Shown: positions 9,776 to 22,900 of the stretch, piece after piece
How positions within the stretch are numbered: position 1 is the first letter of the stretch
Layout: every line of letters starts with the position of its first letter
Assembly: GCA_013396755.1 (NCBI GenBank)
Contig: VWZF01001843.1
Coordinates: 1,054,001-1,118,000, forward strand
Source of the DNA: Sclerurus mexicanus
Taxonomy: Eukaryota; Chordata; Aves; Passeriformes; Furnariidae
Direction: 5' to 3'
DNA length: 64,000 bases
Program-made: the position numbers and the translations under genes
The notes under the pieces: generated by a model
Database searches by the model: none
Told to the model about the DNA's origin: nothing
Seen by the model: only the letters and a program-made list of their open reading frames with translations

Positions 9776-11150
9776 TTTGTCAGTGGTACTCCTTTTAAAG
9801 CTCTTGAGGCAACAATGCTGAGTTGTCACAGAGCAACAGAGGTCAGATGGGTTTGAGCTGCTGAACAATGAACAGCACCTGATAAATACAGGGATTGTGT
9901 AGCTGCAGAGATGGTCAAGCTGCCGCTTTGTACATGGAATTTGTTATCCTTTCACCTCAGAGCTCTGTGCATGCAGCACCTGCAGGATTAATACAACCTT
10001 ACAGGTTGCAAGAGCTGTTTTTAATATAGGCGTTATTTTTAAATTTAGTTTCAAATTCATAGTTTCTTTGTTTTACAAAGAAAAAAATCCAACTTGTAAT
10101 GATAGTTACATGCATATAGAATCAGTTGTAACTACAGCAGTTAAAGCAGTGTATTGTGAGTGCTCAGTACAGCAAGTGATTACTGAGTGTAACATTAGTC
10201 CTGACTTCTCTCCTGACTTGGCTTTCTCCTTGTGATCTCAGATGTGCAAGAATTTCAGCTGACACTTGATATTAAGGCCGGTGGTATCAACACTCCTGAC
10301 CCTTGTGAGTTCTACACAAACTGCAGCTGTGCCAAAGGCTGAATACCTTGGCCAGCACAATGTTTTGCATTAACTGGAATAAGGATAAACATTTCTGGTG
10401 CTGTAGTGAAGAAAGGTCCCTGTACATAGTGCTCCTCTACCCTGGAGAGTTTTGCTTCCATTTTCTCTGGAGTTTTTAAGTGTAGTTGCCATGTCTGTGG
10501 CCCAAATAATTTGTTTGTTCTGTTTGATGCATAATTAGTGAAACCTCTGCTCTCTGTTGACTTCCCCTCTGCTAAAGCAAACAAAACAGACTAATAAGTG
10601 AGGAGTGAACTGAAGCAGTGTTAGTTTACCTACCACAGGAGGGAAAGTGCAGGATCCCCGTCTGGGCTCAGCCTTACAGTGACATCTGCTGGTATTTTAA
10701 ATACCTCGTGTACAGCTTCTTTTTACCTTTGTTTTGCCTTTTATCGTATTGAGCTTTTATCGTCCCTTTATTTACTTACAATTTTATTTACAGTTGCTGC
10801 AGGTTTCCCTGCTGCTCAAGGCGATTTTTCTCCTGGATGCTCCACTATTGCTGCTTGTTCTAGGTACGAAGGGAGACAATTCTCGATGCTCCCCTGCAGT
10901 GTGTGACACTCATGATAGATTTTATCACCTGCATTCGCGACACGGTGATAGATACACCCGCATCACACCAGTACAGGTAAAGCCCCACCTTGGCACTGCT
11001 GGGTTCCATTTAAGCACATTACCCAGTTCCTCCGGGATATTAAAGACCACAAGCGCCCTTTTACCCACAGGGTTGGTTTGTACCTCCTCGGGCACTTGAC
11101 GGCAGTGAGGACGTTTCTGGATTAAGCAAGTGAATGAGTTACAGTGGTTT
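9776..11150. other. Intergenic region between PPP1R3D and SYCP2
   Basis: No coding exon recognised on either strand. A CTCF-like sequence lies at 10679-10692. The noncoding first exon and promoter of SYCP2 should lie between here and 12464 but are not identifiable by eye. Confidence 0.5.
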
Positions 11151-11171
11151 AGCGAAGAGATGCCCGCTAAN

Positions 11172-11540
11172 CGTAGAAACTGTGTCCTCTGGGGCCCAGG
11201 GGGCTGGAGCTGAGGGTGTAGGAACTGTGTCCTCTGGGGCCGAGGGCGTAGAAACTGTGTCCTCTGGGGCCCAGGGGGCTGGAGCTGAGGGTGTAGGAAC
11301 TGTGTCCTCTGGGGTCGAGGGGGCTGGACCTGAGAGCATCGGGACTCTGTCCTCTGGGGCCGAGGGTGCAGGGGCTGTGTCCTCTGGGGCCGAGGGTGCA
11401 GGGGCTGTGTCCTCTGGGGCCGAGGGGGCAGGGGCTGTGTCCTCTGGGGCCGAGGGTGCAGGGGCTGCGTCCTCTGGGGGCTGAGGGTGCTCGTGTCTGT
11501 CTCCTCTCCGGGCCGAGGGTGCCGGGGCCGTGTCCTCCCA
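11172..11540. repeat. Minisatellite with 30- and 45-bp units (TGTCCTCTGGGGCCGAGGG core)
   Basis: About ten clear copies and two degraded ones at the right end. Most spacings are 30 bp. Two copies carry a 15-bp extension (45 bp), giving a 75-bp higher-order repeat at the left end. An ambiguous N sits at 11171. Because all periods are multiples of 15, frames on both strands stay open; the minus strand would read a decapeptide repeat of Pro-Glu-Asp-Thr and Pro-Ser-Ala-Pro blocks. No start, splice context or homology supports translation, so I call it a repeat. Confidence 0.9.
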
Positions 11541-12464
11541 GGGCCGAGCCTCCTGAGGGACATTCCAGCGGTTTCCCGTGTTTTGGGGGCCAAGGTCCCC
11601 CTGTCGAGAAGGGGGTTCTGTTTCATCCTCTGCCTTGTCTGACCCGGCCGGAGACACAAGCGCTGTGAGGTGCCAGCACAGGCCTCAGCGGAGGCTTCTG
11701 TTTTCCCTTCTCTTGGAAAAAAGTAATGTACAATCTCCCTGTATGGGTTAGTTCTGTGTTAGCTGTACATAAAAGGCTAGCCTGTGTTCCCAGGTGCTGT
11801 TGTACATAAGTCATTCCCTGTGTTTCATCGCTGTTTCCTTTTGCTTTGTCCGTGTAATTTCTGGGATGGAGAGACCAAAATTGCCCATTGTGGACTGTAT
11901 ATGGATTGATGTAGATTAATTCGTACGAAACATGAACAAGTTTGTTGGGTTTTTTTACATGTTAAAGCAAAGAAAATGCTTTGCCTGCTGTTGAGTACTA
12001 AGACACTTGTTTTCAGAAAACTCGTTCTGAGGTCTTGCTTTTTGCTGGAGACTGTCACCTTGATCTTGTCACTGCGTGTGTAATTCAGAAGGCTTTTTCT
12101 CTGTGTCATTTCTCATAGTTTTGTTAAATGATTTAATCTGCCATTTTATAGAGGACTTTATGGAGCTCTGCTGTTGACCCACCTGCCCTGAATAACCTGG
12201 TGTTGACCATCCTTGTGCTCTTTTCCCACTGGAATATCTTGAGAGGCCCCTCTGTGCCCCCAGCCACAAAACTGATCATTCCTTCCGCTCCTTTTATTTT
12301 CAGCAATTGTTTATCCATGTAGGGAAGTTTACTTATATCCCCAGTTAGTTAGTGCATTTATACCAGTGAGAAATTTTGGAATTTGTGATGTGTTTTGGCT
12401 CATTGCTGATGTGTTTGTGAAACCTGTTTGAAGTCTAAGTGATGATTGTTCCATTGTTACACAG
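11541..12464. other. Putative SYCP2 promoter/5' intron region
   Basis: This stretch lies between the minisatellite and the acceptor of the first coding SYCP2 exon. No coding exon seen. The acceptor ACAG at 12461-12464 implies at least one upstream noncoding exon, which I could not place. Confidence 0.4.
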
Positions 12465-12485
12465 CTGAGTTGGTGACTTGCAAAA

Positions 12486-15400
12486 ATGACAGCCAGGAGT
12501 GAGATGCAGGTACGTGCTGATGGACCAGAACACTAGTATTGATTGTTTTAATTACTAGCTTAAAACACCCCTTCAGGTACTCAATTATCAGTAACATCTG
12601 TAGTAGGCAATGCAATGTGATAGGAAGAAATTTTCCTTTGCCATAAATTAGTGGTTAGGGGGTGGGTAGAAAGCAAGAAAAACTGGAAGTTTTTATTGAT
12701 GAAAATAAATGGTATGCATTTGACATAGATGTATCAGCTGAGGTGATACTTAAGCTCAAAATGTTGGCATCTGGGTATAATTGATTTAGAAAGAAATGGG
12801 GGGGCAAAATAGTTGAGTTAACTTAGAAATTTAAAATATTAAATATCCTAAGGAAGGGGCATTAACACAGTGAACACTGATGTATGAATTTAGTTGTAAT
12901 ACGAGGAAAGGAAAACCAATTGAGGAAAACTGGCAAATAATTAAAATCCTGGTGCATAAGTATTTGCATGTTTAAGGTATTAGATGTGATGTTTTGTTCT
13001 TTAGGTTTTACACCTGATTATTTTATGATTCAGGATATTTGCTTCCAATGCAGCAGCTGAATGCATAAAACCTACTTCAAATCCTGTTAACTCTGTACCA
13101 GTGCTAAGCATTCAGTAACACAGCTGCTTTGTTTTATTCTTGACAGTTTGAAAAGTTAATTGATGAAGCTACAAGAAAAAAAGATTCCCAGTTGTTAGAA
13201 AAATTTCTGGCCACAGAAGACTCTGACAATGTCTCTTACAAATGCAGCAAACAGTTTGTCAACAAATTAGACAAGCTTCTGTGTTGGGTAATGTAATCAT
13301 TGCATCACAGTTGTCTACACTGGCATTGAAATGGTCTGAAAAGGATTTTTTCATTTGCCTTGGTTTAAATCAGCACTTGATTTGAAATCCCTCCTTCAAT
13401 CTGCAATTAAGGCGCCTTTTCAGAACAAAAAAGGCATCTGCTTAGTTAAAGAGGGGTTCTTCTAGAACTGTGCACTAAAGTTTCTGTTGTAATTTCAATT
13501 TCAGGAGCTTGACAAACAAGAAGTCAAAAGCATTTCTACTTTACTCAATGCTCTCCAGAAATGTGGGGAGAAAATCAGCATAGCAGGAGAAGATGGGCTC
13601 CCAGCAATGATCAAATACGGCCTTGTTGGAAGGATAAGTAAAACCATAAAACATATATGAACTTCTACATAAAGATAAAAAAGTTAATCAAGTGCATAAG
13701 TAATTCTTCAGCCCAGTATTTGATTTAGTCTTTGATTGTTTCAGAATTAAGAATTTCCCATAACTTTGCAACAAGCATCACATTTGAATGTTCTTTGTCA
13801 AGTGACACCTTATAAAGTGATGCTGCTCTATCGCAGTGAGGGGTTTGCAAATTGTGCATTATATAATTAATTCAGATATGCTTATAACAATGGCAAGATG
13901 TATAGTTTTTCTAAAGTACAATACAAACTATTGTCCTTTTCCAGGCTATTAAAATAGTTTTACTTTTATTTTCCCTTTACATGGTCAATTGGTTTGAAAA
14001 GTTAAAAGGAATTTTGATCCTGAGAGGAAATGAAAAGAATGAAATGCTTACAAGTCTGGCTGAGGATTTCTTCAACATGTTGCTGGTAAAAATATATTGA
14101 CAGTAAAATTTGTCATAATAATTGGTATGAATTTAGCAACAAAAGGACTTTCAAACATGTTTCTATTTAGTATCTCTCTAAAGTTAGTATTTTGCTGATT
14201 TCTGAAATAGATTGAGTCTTTTGAGATAAACAGTTTGGCTGTATTCATACTTGTTTTCTGTTCATAGTTGGCATCATGAAATTAAGTTAAAAAAATCCAT
14301 CTTGATCAAATTTTGATTACATAAATTACTGGTGTGCTAATCCAGGGCCCCAAGTTTATAAGATCTGTGATTTTTGTCATTGGTGAAATAATTTCAGTAA
14401 ATTTAACAGAAATACAGTTTTGGGAAACCACCCTTGGTAGTAGAACTCATCTCCTATATTCTTTGTTAAGCAGGAAATAATTTCAAACTCTCAGTTATTT
14501 TTGATGACTTCCTTCAGGTGCGTGTTGCCTGATTTCTCTGCTGTTAGATTTGCTGTATCAAAGTGATGTGTTTTGTTTCTTATTGCAGGCTGTGTGTGAT
14601 AGCAGACCTGAAGGTGAGCTAAAAACACAGACACCAGAAATGATGGTTTAAAGTGTCTCTCTCAGGACACTTCATCAGTGATAAAACAATATCTTGAACC
14701 AAGGGAGTTCAGGGGAGAACGTGTGATGAGGGTGGGACCAGTTCTAATAGAAATAGTTCCTATAAATTGAACTATTCGCTCTTACACTTAACCATGATGC
14801 TTAAGCTGCTTATTTTTAAATAGCAGTAATCCTGTAAGGAAAGAAAGACTTTTATTTCTAAATGAAAAGGAATTTTCTCCCAAGTATCTATGAGAGGGCA
14901 CCCTAATACACTCTTGACAACTCTTTATTTTTTTCCTGTTTATTAGGGAAAATGCAAATACTAGAAAACTTTGTTCTGAGAACATGTTCCCTCATCACGG
15001 ATGTAAGAATTAGTATTTATGTTCAGCAGGAGGTAAACATTCTTCTTTCTAAACAACAGTTTTCTGGTTCACGAGTTAACAGACTTTGTGAAAGCAGGTA
15101 GTACAAAAAAGAGAATATTGTAGTGCTTAAGGATCAGAAGGATCATTTAATGTTTCTCTGGGAATGTTTGTTGTTATTTATGTGCTGGGCCTTTTTCAGA
15201 TTACTGACCTCTGATTTTTTATTTGGAGAGTAAATTACAAAAGAGTAGTATGAAGATTCTGGTGAGAAAGGAAATAATGTGCTCTATTACAACTGCTATG
15301 AATAGGATTAAGGTTGTGGGTTGTAAATTCTTTAGACGCTTGCAGGAAATCTGCATCCCTTCTAGTACCCTCCACATTTCTCCCGTTTGTTTTAGTAACC

Positions 15401-18400
15401 TCAGTTCGTCAGATTTTCTTTTCCCTCTAAAGACAGGGAAAGGTACAAAAAAGTCTTCTGTAAAGGCTAAAGCCCCAAAAGAAAGGCTTTTTAATGCAAA
15501 TTTAAGGTACACTTTAGCTCAGCAATCAACTGCAGACAGAACTCTAACTTTGCAAGCTTTTTCTTCTAAATTAAACCTGCAAATAAGAAACATAACCCTG
15601 TAAGAACTAAAGTTCACATTAAAACTAGTGTGAGCTATTGAAATTGAGGTAGTTATGTTAAGATAAATACCAGTTCAGGTCAGATAGAACTCCTTGTCTT
15701 GCCTTGTTTTGCAGTTTTTTAAGCATGATGTTTTCTTCAGTGGTATGAAATATATTACAGGGGCCCAAAATAACAATAACTTTAACAAGCTTACTTTATA
15801 TTTTATCTTACTCCCTTTTTTCCACTCTTCTTTCTTAGGTAGTAAGAAAACTGAATTTAATGCTTGACAACATACCTCGAGATGCCAAGAAAAAGATATT
15901 TTCTACAAAGGAGATGTTACTTGCCATGTAAATAATCTTCAGTGTCATTTTTATCTCAGTACATCATTTGCAGGGCTGGGAGGGCAGTTCATAGTTTGTG
16001 TAGTTTGGTTGGTCCCTGTTTAACTCACTTTTGCATTTGCTGTTGTCTGTGGCAGTGACTGTGGGCAGATAATTCTCATTACAAACCTGAGTTTTCCTCT
16101 TTCCCAGTCCGGGTCAGGCTACTCCTCATCCCAGTTGTCATAAAAGAATTAAACTCTTTCTGATAAAAATGTGCATAAAGCACAGTGGATCAGTCACAGG
16201 CAGGCTGTTCACACTGGGAAATGGTTTTACAACACTTCAAAAGAAGAATAAAAATTGGGTCTATCAGGTGGTTCTGTTCCCCAGTAGTACTTCCTGATTG
16301 ACACCCTTAGCACAGCAGACTTACCCCTCTGAAGTCTTAGAATTTGGTGCAATCAGGGTTTTGTCTCATACACTGAAAGTTTGTAATTAAACCTTTCCTG
16401 TGCTTTTTGTTGCTGTCATGTTTCTGATGCAACGGTTCTTTGTTTGGCAGGAGTGAAATGGGGAGGAGAATTCTGGACGCTGGAGGTGAGCATGGAACTT
16501 AATTTAGTATTGAGCTTCTTACAAATTAGATGCAGAGCCAATAAAAAACCAGAGAAGACATTTGGAAGCTACAGAATGTGGTGATTGAGTCATCTGAAAA
16601 ATACAAACATTGCATGGACACAGTCTGCAAACTGGAATGTTTCAGTGTAGGAGTAACTCACTGAAGTTTTCAGTTCTTCTCTAGAATCTAAGTTTTAAAA
16701 TAGCAAAAGATGATAAGGAAGTCAGTCTTTGAGGCTGGTGAGCTACTGACCATGTGCAGCACCACTGTAACTTCTCTAAGGATCATTTTGGTACCCAACA
16801 GTTTCCCAGCTCAGACAGGGGAAAGTTGAAAACTTGCTTCCTTTGCTTATGCACCTGCTGTGGCTCTGGCAGCCCTGGAGAGTTTGGCTGAAGCTTCATT
16901 TGGAAAAATAAGTCATTTACTCCTCATTATTCCCATACTTCTTTATCTAGTTATCCTTGATGTGTCACATCTTTGGATGTAATGTGATTTTGAGTATGAA
17001 ATGTTCAGCACTGCTTGTAGCAGTTCGCTCCTAGTGTTTTTCACCTCAGTGGTGTCCCTGAACTGCTCTGTACAATGTGTTGTGCTGCAGACTATGACAT
17101 GCAGGTCGCCATCACAGAAGCTTTGTGCAGGATGATCTCTGAGAAGCAGCGAGGAGAGCTGGCGTGCCAGTGGTTTTCCATGGAGTTTGTGTCCAGGGCA
17201 TTTAAAGAAATTAAAGATTCCGAGTTTGAAACAGTAAGTCAAGTGAAAAATATTGTCGGGGAGGTAAACTTCCATTTTACAATTCCTTTACGAAATGCCT
17301 GTGTTTTGATAGGATTGCAGGAAGTTTCTTAACCAGGTGAATGGCATGCTCGGAGACAAAAGAAGGTAAAACTGATTTTTTTTAAAGCTAATAAATGTTC
17401 TTGTTTTGAATTTTATGTTGTGATTCAATTTCATGTTACCTCCTTGGGGAAAAACTGGCTGTTTTTTGATTGCTGGGATCTCTTAGTCTCCAAAGTCTCT
17501 AAAGTTTGTGAGATCACAATCCAGTTGCGATGTTCACATCTGCAGAGTTTGTTTGTAGTGTTGCAGAATACTTGAAAAAGTACCCTTTTCTTACAGGGTT
17601 TTTACATATCCATGTTTATCAGCAGCTCTTGATAAGTATGAGGTAAGTTCCTCTGCCCTCTAGTTAAGAAACAGTAGTGGTAAGGTAAGAAAGTTATTTT
17701 TTCTTGAAGTGTTCGGGTGGGCAGGTGCTGAAAGTTGTCAGACACACAAAGCTTTTAGCTGGTCTAAATCAGTGCTCTCTTCTCTTACTCCTTTATCCAA
17801 TTTCTTTGTTTTAGCTCCAGATCCCACAGGATGAAAATCTGGAAGAGTTTTGGATTGATTTCAATGTTGGGAGCAGGAGTATATCTTTCTATGTGGCAGC
17901 AGATGACGCAGTAAGTGACTGTTGCCTCTCACACTGGATTGTTCTGAGGCAGCAGATCCACGTTCTCTCAAGTGCATCGGATTTGTGTCCCCACATCGAC
18001 ATGCTGAACTTAGTCTAGTGGGGGGGGGAGAAAAATCTAAATCTGGTGTATATAGTTGTATGCAATAATTTCAAAGTAATGATTTTCTAATGCTGTTTGG
18101 AAATAGTTTAACATACGCACACACGAGCAATAGTGAAGCGTTTGTTCTTTGTCACTCCTTGTGACAGGGATTTAAAAAGCTGAAAGTTTGGCCTCCCTGC
18201 CTGACTTTCTGATCACTGCATTTCATGTAGTTGTCATACAGCAATCTTCAGTCTCTAAAAATGTATTTTTCCTGTAAGGGTCACCAGTGGGAAACAGTGA
18301 TCATCCCAGAAGAAGAGGTAGACGTGTACAGCCTCGAAGGTATTTGCACTCAGAAATGGGACCTTTTGTTACTCACTGACTTGGCTTTTCAAAGTCATCA

Positions 18401-19910
18401 GTCCTGAAGTGCTGGCTCAATTCTCAGCAAAGCAAAATCTCACTCAAATATTGTAGGAACTGTGTTTACAGGGATAAAATTGCACTGCAATCACATTTGC
18501 ATTTTGGATGTGCAGGTGTGATTTTATGAAAATAATTTAAAAATAATGTTAGTTATTTCAATATAAAATAATGCAAAAGGCAATGACAGTTAATAATATT
18601 TCTTTTAAACTAGTTAGAGTAATAAATACCTGTAATTTATCTGCAGCTATAGTAAATGACCCTCAAAGAAAAGTCTGGGGAATAATATACAGAATGAGTA
18701 TTTCTGAAAGATTGAATCTTGAATTGTTTCACTAATAAAATTTACTGTAGGTTAGACTGAATTAAAATATACATTTTAGTAGCTGAACATAAGCATAAGT
18801 GTCATGTGTTTACAAACATTATATAAGATGTTGTTAAACTGTAATGAAGAAACTTTTCCAATTTTGTTTTTGTCCAGAAAAAGATTCCAAGAAATTATTA
18901 ACAATAGATCTGAAAAGCCCAATGAATGTGGGTGATCTGGAAGGAGAGAAATTTTCCTTATGTTTTGATTCCATCTTGGAAATCAAAGACGTAACCAGAA
19001 AGATTTATGGATTTAGTAAATGTAAGGTAAGATTGAAACATCTTTTTGAATAGTTTTAATTGATTCAAAATAAATGCACTTAACACTCAGGAATTTACTC
19101 ATTTAGGAAAAAGTTGTTAGCAAGCCATGGCTTAGTCCTTACCGCTTATAACAAACTGAAATCTGACTGGCTGAGAAGTTCAGCTCTGTGAATTTGTAGC
19201 GTTTCTTTTCCTCTGTGATCTGAATTCAGGCACTTACGTTCTCTCACTGAAGGATTTTCTGTTTCTTGTTAAAAAAAGAGCAAATCTCTGTTTTTATGAG
19301 GCTGGTTCCTCCCTTTGTAGGATGTGGGGAAGAAGCAGACTGCATCAGTTGCCAAAACAGCTGTACATGTCCTCTTTGATGAAAGTGGATCACAGGTATT
19401 TGATTTCAGGCAGCTTGGGTTTGTATATTTGGTCTGATTATTTGCTAATGCGTGGTAGAAAACAAGGACTTTTAAAATATCTCTAAGTATAGGTAAGTGT
19501 AAAGCCAGCAAGTGATGTCTAGTATATATGTATTTTTGGAAGATATTAATATCCAAGTCATAGGATAAATCAGACAAATATACACAGGGGGAGTTCTTTT
19601 ATGTGAAGTGTGACTTGGTAACCCATCCTTGTTAGTGAAAATAGCAATTAAGGTGGAGGCTTTTCAAACAAGAAGTTGCTCTTTGTGTTTGTATAAATAT
19701 AAACCAAAATCCAGATATTGTCTGCAGTCAAAAAAAAATGAAAATATTGTATAGGTTCTGGTACCAGAAAGCCAGTTGTCACCAGGTTTGAAAGAAAAAT
19801 CTGAAGAGAAGGAGAAACTCAGTAAGAACAAAACTCAGCAACTTCCTGGAAATTTGAGGACTCAGAATAAAAATAACAGTCAAGAAAAACCCAGAGGTGA
19901 TTCCTCCAAA
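12486..19910 (+). CDS. SYCP2: SYCP2 exons 1-16: N-terminal globular domains (residues 1-471)
   Basis: Coding exons: 12486-12509, 13147-13287, 13505-13633, 13981-14085, 14589-14613, 14947-15032, 15839-15927, 16451-16485, 17091-17233, 17313-17365, 17597-17642, 17815-17910, 18279-18339, 18878-19026, 19321-19395, 19755-19910. Residues 1 to about 260 form the armadillo-like helical domain; the most conserved exon is 17091-17233, with MQVAITEALCRM, QWFSMEF and FKEIKDSEFET. Residues about 290-415 form the Spt16M/PH-like domain, with LEEFWIDFNVGS, HQWETV and KKLLTIDL. The block ends with VPESQLSPG and the start of the charged linker. All boundaries are GT-AG except the intron after 13633. The domain assignment follows known mouse SYCP2 structural work; the exon boundaries are read directly. 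Confidence 0.95.
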
Positions 19911-22900
19911 GTAAGTAGGATTCTCAAAACCAAAGGGAGTAAAGAAAAAATATAAATTAATTTAAATATTTATAATATTTAATAATATAAACCCCTTCTT
20001 ATTTGATAGTTGGAATATAGTTAATGTGGGGTTTGACTGGGACTCGACACAGCTATAAAAATCCTTTGGCAAAAAGATCTCTCATTTGTATTTTGAAACT
20101 CTAATAATGTGACAAAAATAAGAAGGAATTGTTGGAGAATACTGGGGAGGGGGACGAGGTGGAACAGTGTGTTCCTGGTGGAACAGGGAGTGTCCTGCCT
20201 GCAGTGCTCCAGTAAACCTGTGTCTGTTCAGTTTGTTGCAGAATCCCCAGGGAATTCCTTTGTGAACAAGGGACAGCATTTGTCCATAATTCATTGAGAA
20301 TTTAGAAAACTGATCTCAGTCGAAAAATACTCTGTTCAAGCAGTATACAATGCAAGTATTTGGGGGAATTTTCCTCAAAGGGGAACTGCATAAAAATCAC
20401 ATTACATTGATGTCTGCAGCAGCAGCAGCTGACATTCCAGCAATGGAAAGTGTCAAGAGACTCTTGGGAATAGGTTTTCTAAATTCTTGTCATCCTTAAA
20501 TCAGTGTATGATGGCCAAGTTCTTTCTGTCCCTCAAGATCACCCCGTCTCATACAAGGAAAGTGTCCGAAGCCTCTGTGCTCGTTCCTGGAACCACAAGA
20601 ACCTCCACAAGGAGTCCGCTGACATTTGTTAGCACATGTAAGTTTGCAAGTACCAGCAGGGTAAAAATATACTATAGCTTGTCTTTTAAACACAAGCATG
20701 AGCTGTGATCCTTGGCAGAGCTGGAAATGAAAAGCGGAACTTGGAAAATCTCCTGAGCAGATGCTTTAAAGTTGGAATTTTTAAATTGGGCCGCTTGGGC
20801 CTGGTCCATAGACATGTACAGGACAGTGGCTGCACGAAGGTGCCCTATCATGTGTCCTGCAGCTCTCAGGCAGCTGCTCAGGCTGAGTAAGCTGAGAGCT
20901 CAGCAAAAATATCTCACAGTAAAGTCCTCAAATAGTGAGCAACTCTCTTCTACCAGAGCCAGCCTGTAACAGGCTTTGCTTTGCCTCCAGACATCCACAC
21001 TCTGTGGGCTCTTAATCTCCATGTAACTTAGGTGAAACCAAGAGAAACAATGTGTTGGTATCGACACTAACCAACTTTTGTTGTGCTCGGGCGCAAAAAC
21101 TCTTCCTACAGATGTCCCAGAGAGCACAGTAATGGTAATGGAAGCAGTGGTGGAATTCTAACATGTCTTTGCTTTGTTCCAGCCACTCCTTTTAAAGGGA
21201 GATTTAAATTGCCTTTGGAAATGACAAGCTCCACTAAAAGGTCTGACAGTAGTGCAGCACATGAGACCAGAACAAAGCAACCTTCTGGAGTATGCCTGTC
21301 ATCTGTAGCTAAGTCTTTTACTTAGAATAACATTAATATCTCTTCTAATTTGTTCCTAATTGAGATTTTAAAGAGCAAGAGTTTTACAGTCAGCAACTCG
21401 CTTTTAGAAGATGGTTTTACATTGTTGCATGATGTTTTCTTGTCCTCTGGATTTCAGGTTTAATATGTCTAAAGTCAGACTGAACTCTTAATTAGCTAAG
21501 ATTTGCCTTCACTCATCAGTTCTGACTGCAGAATTAACTTGCTTTTACTGGACCCTCAGTTCTTCCTCTGTGTATAATAGGAGAAAGGTGCATGCACAGA
21601 ATCTCAACTTGATTAAGCAGCATGGGAATGTTCACAAAGCATACAATACATTCAGCTACAGCTGTGAAATGTGAATTCTTCAGCTTACAGCATTTATAGC
21701 AGTAGTTTTAGTGCATTTTTGAGCAGGCATTCACTAGGATGAAAAAAACACTACATGGGTGTCACTGAACTGCACTTTAGGTATGTTTTTGAGTCTTTTT
21801 GCTTCTGTTCTAGTTGAACAATGACTACAAAGTAACATTTTTATTTTATTTCTGTTTCTAAATGCGTGTCTTGGTCAGTCAGGTGAGGCCCCACACCATG
21901 GGATTCTGATGCTCTTTTGATCTAGCCATGCTTTAGAGAAAGGCTTTAATGTAGAGAATGTTTTGTTTAGAATATTTCAAGTGTCAATTTCTAGGAGAAT
22001 TTTACTTCTTTGTCTTTTACGGACTGTAATTGTCAGTGTTACTTCCTGTGCTTTTTAGAGGTGGCAAAGATTCACGTTAGACGATGAATTTTTTGAAACA
22101 GAACACATTGGGAGGTCAAGTACCAGAAATGAGGCAAAAGTGCGTGAAAAGGTACTGCAGCAGCACTTCCATGAAGTAAAACAAAACAGAATTTCTTGTT
22201 TTATTAGGGAAGGTATGAGTTATGAAGTTACACTGCTTATAGTTCTAGGCTAATATTTCCTTTTGGGTGTTATTCCACTACAGGAAAAAGGTGCTGGAGA
22301 AGTTTTAAAACTTATACAAGAGGCCCCAGAAGAGCAAATTTTAGGCAAGTAATTCTACAAGCACTGGTAATCCTTACTTTTAGCATTATTTTAATTTTGT
22401 CCATTTCTTTTGCCATAATAATTGACATCAAAAATGTCTCGTTTAGATGAAGTGTTTGATATTGTTCCTGATTCTCAGCCAGCTGGGAAAACCAACAAAC
22501 CTTTGTAAGTATAAGGAAAGATTTCAGTGTTGTCACTCCCTTGGAAGGGAGTATTTTCAAATGTTACCAGAACTGAAATTTTGTTGCAATGCTTTGATAT
22601 GTGTAAGATACCACTATTTTCCTATTTTATGAAGCATGTTTGCTATAATTGAGAGTTACTTTTTGCGATGCAGTGACAGTAAGATGGTGTTGTCTTTAGG
22701 CTGCCTGGTCTTTTGGAGAGTTCTTTTGATAAAACTCAAACACAGAAGAAAAGAACCTGTCTTCTTCCTGAGAAGAATGGAACCCCTGGGGACAAGCAAA
22801 AGCCAAATGCACCTTTGGCATGTACATCCCATCCAGGTTATGTTCACACAAGTTAGCTGTTACTCTTCAGAATAGATCACGTAAACTGTTCCCTGTCAGC

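Noticed and set aside
10925..11659. Minus-strand open frame of about 244 codons with a Pro-Glu-Asp-Thr/Pro-Ser-Ala-Pro decapeptide repeat
   Set aside because: It coincides with a minisatellite whose period is a multiple of three. There is no splice or start context and no recognised family, and another frame on each strand is open too.
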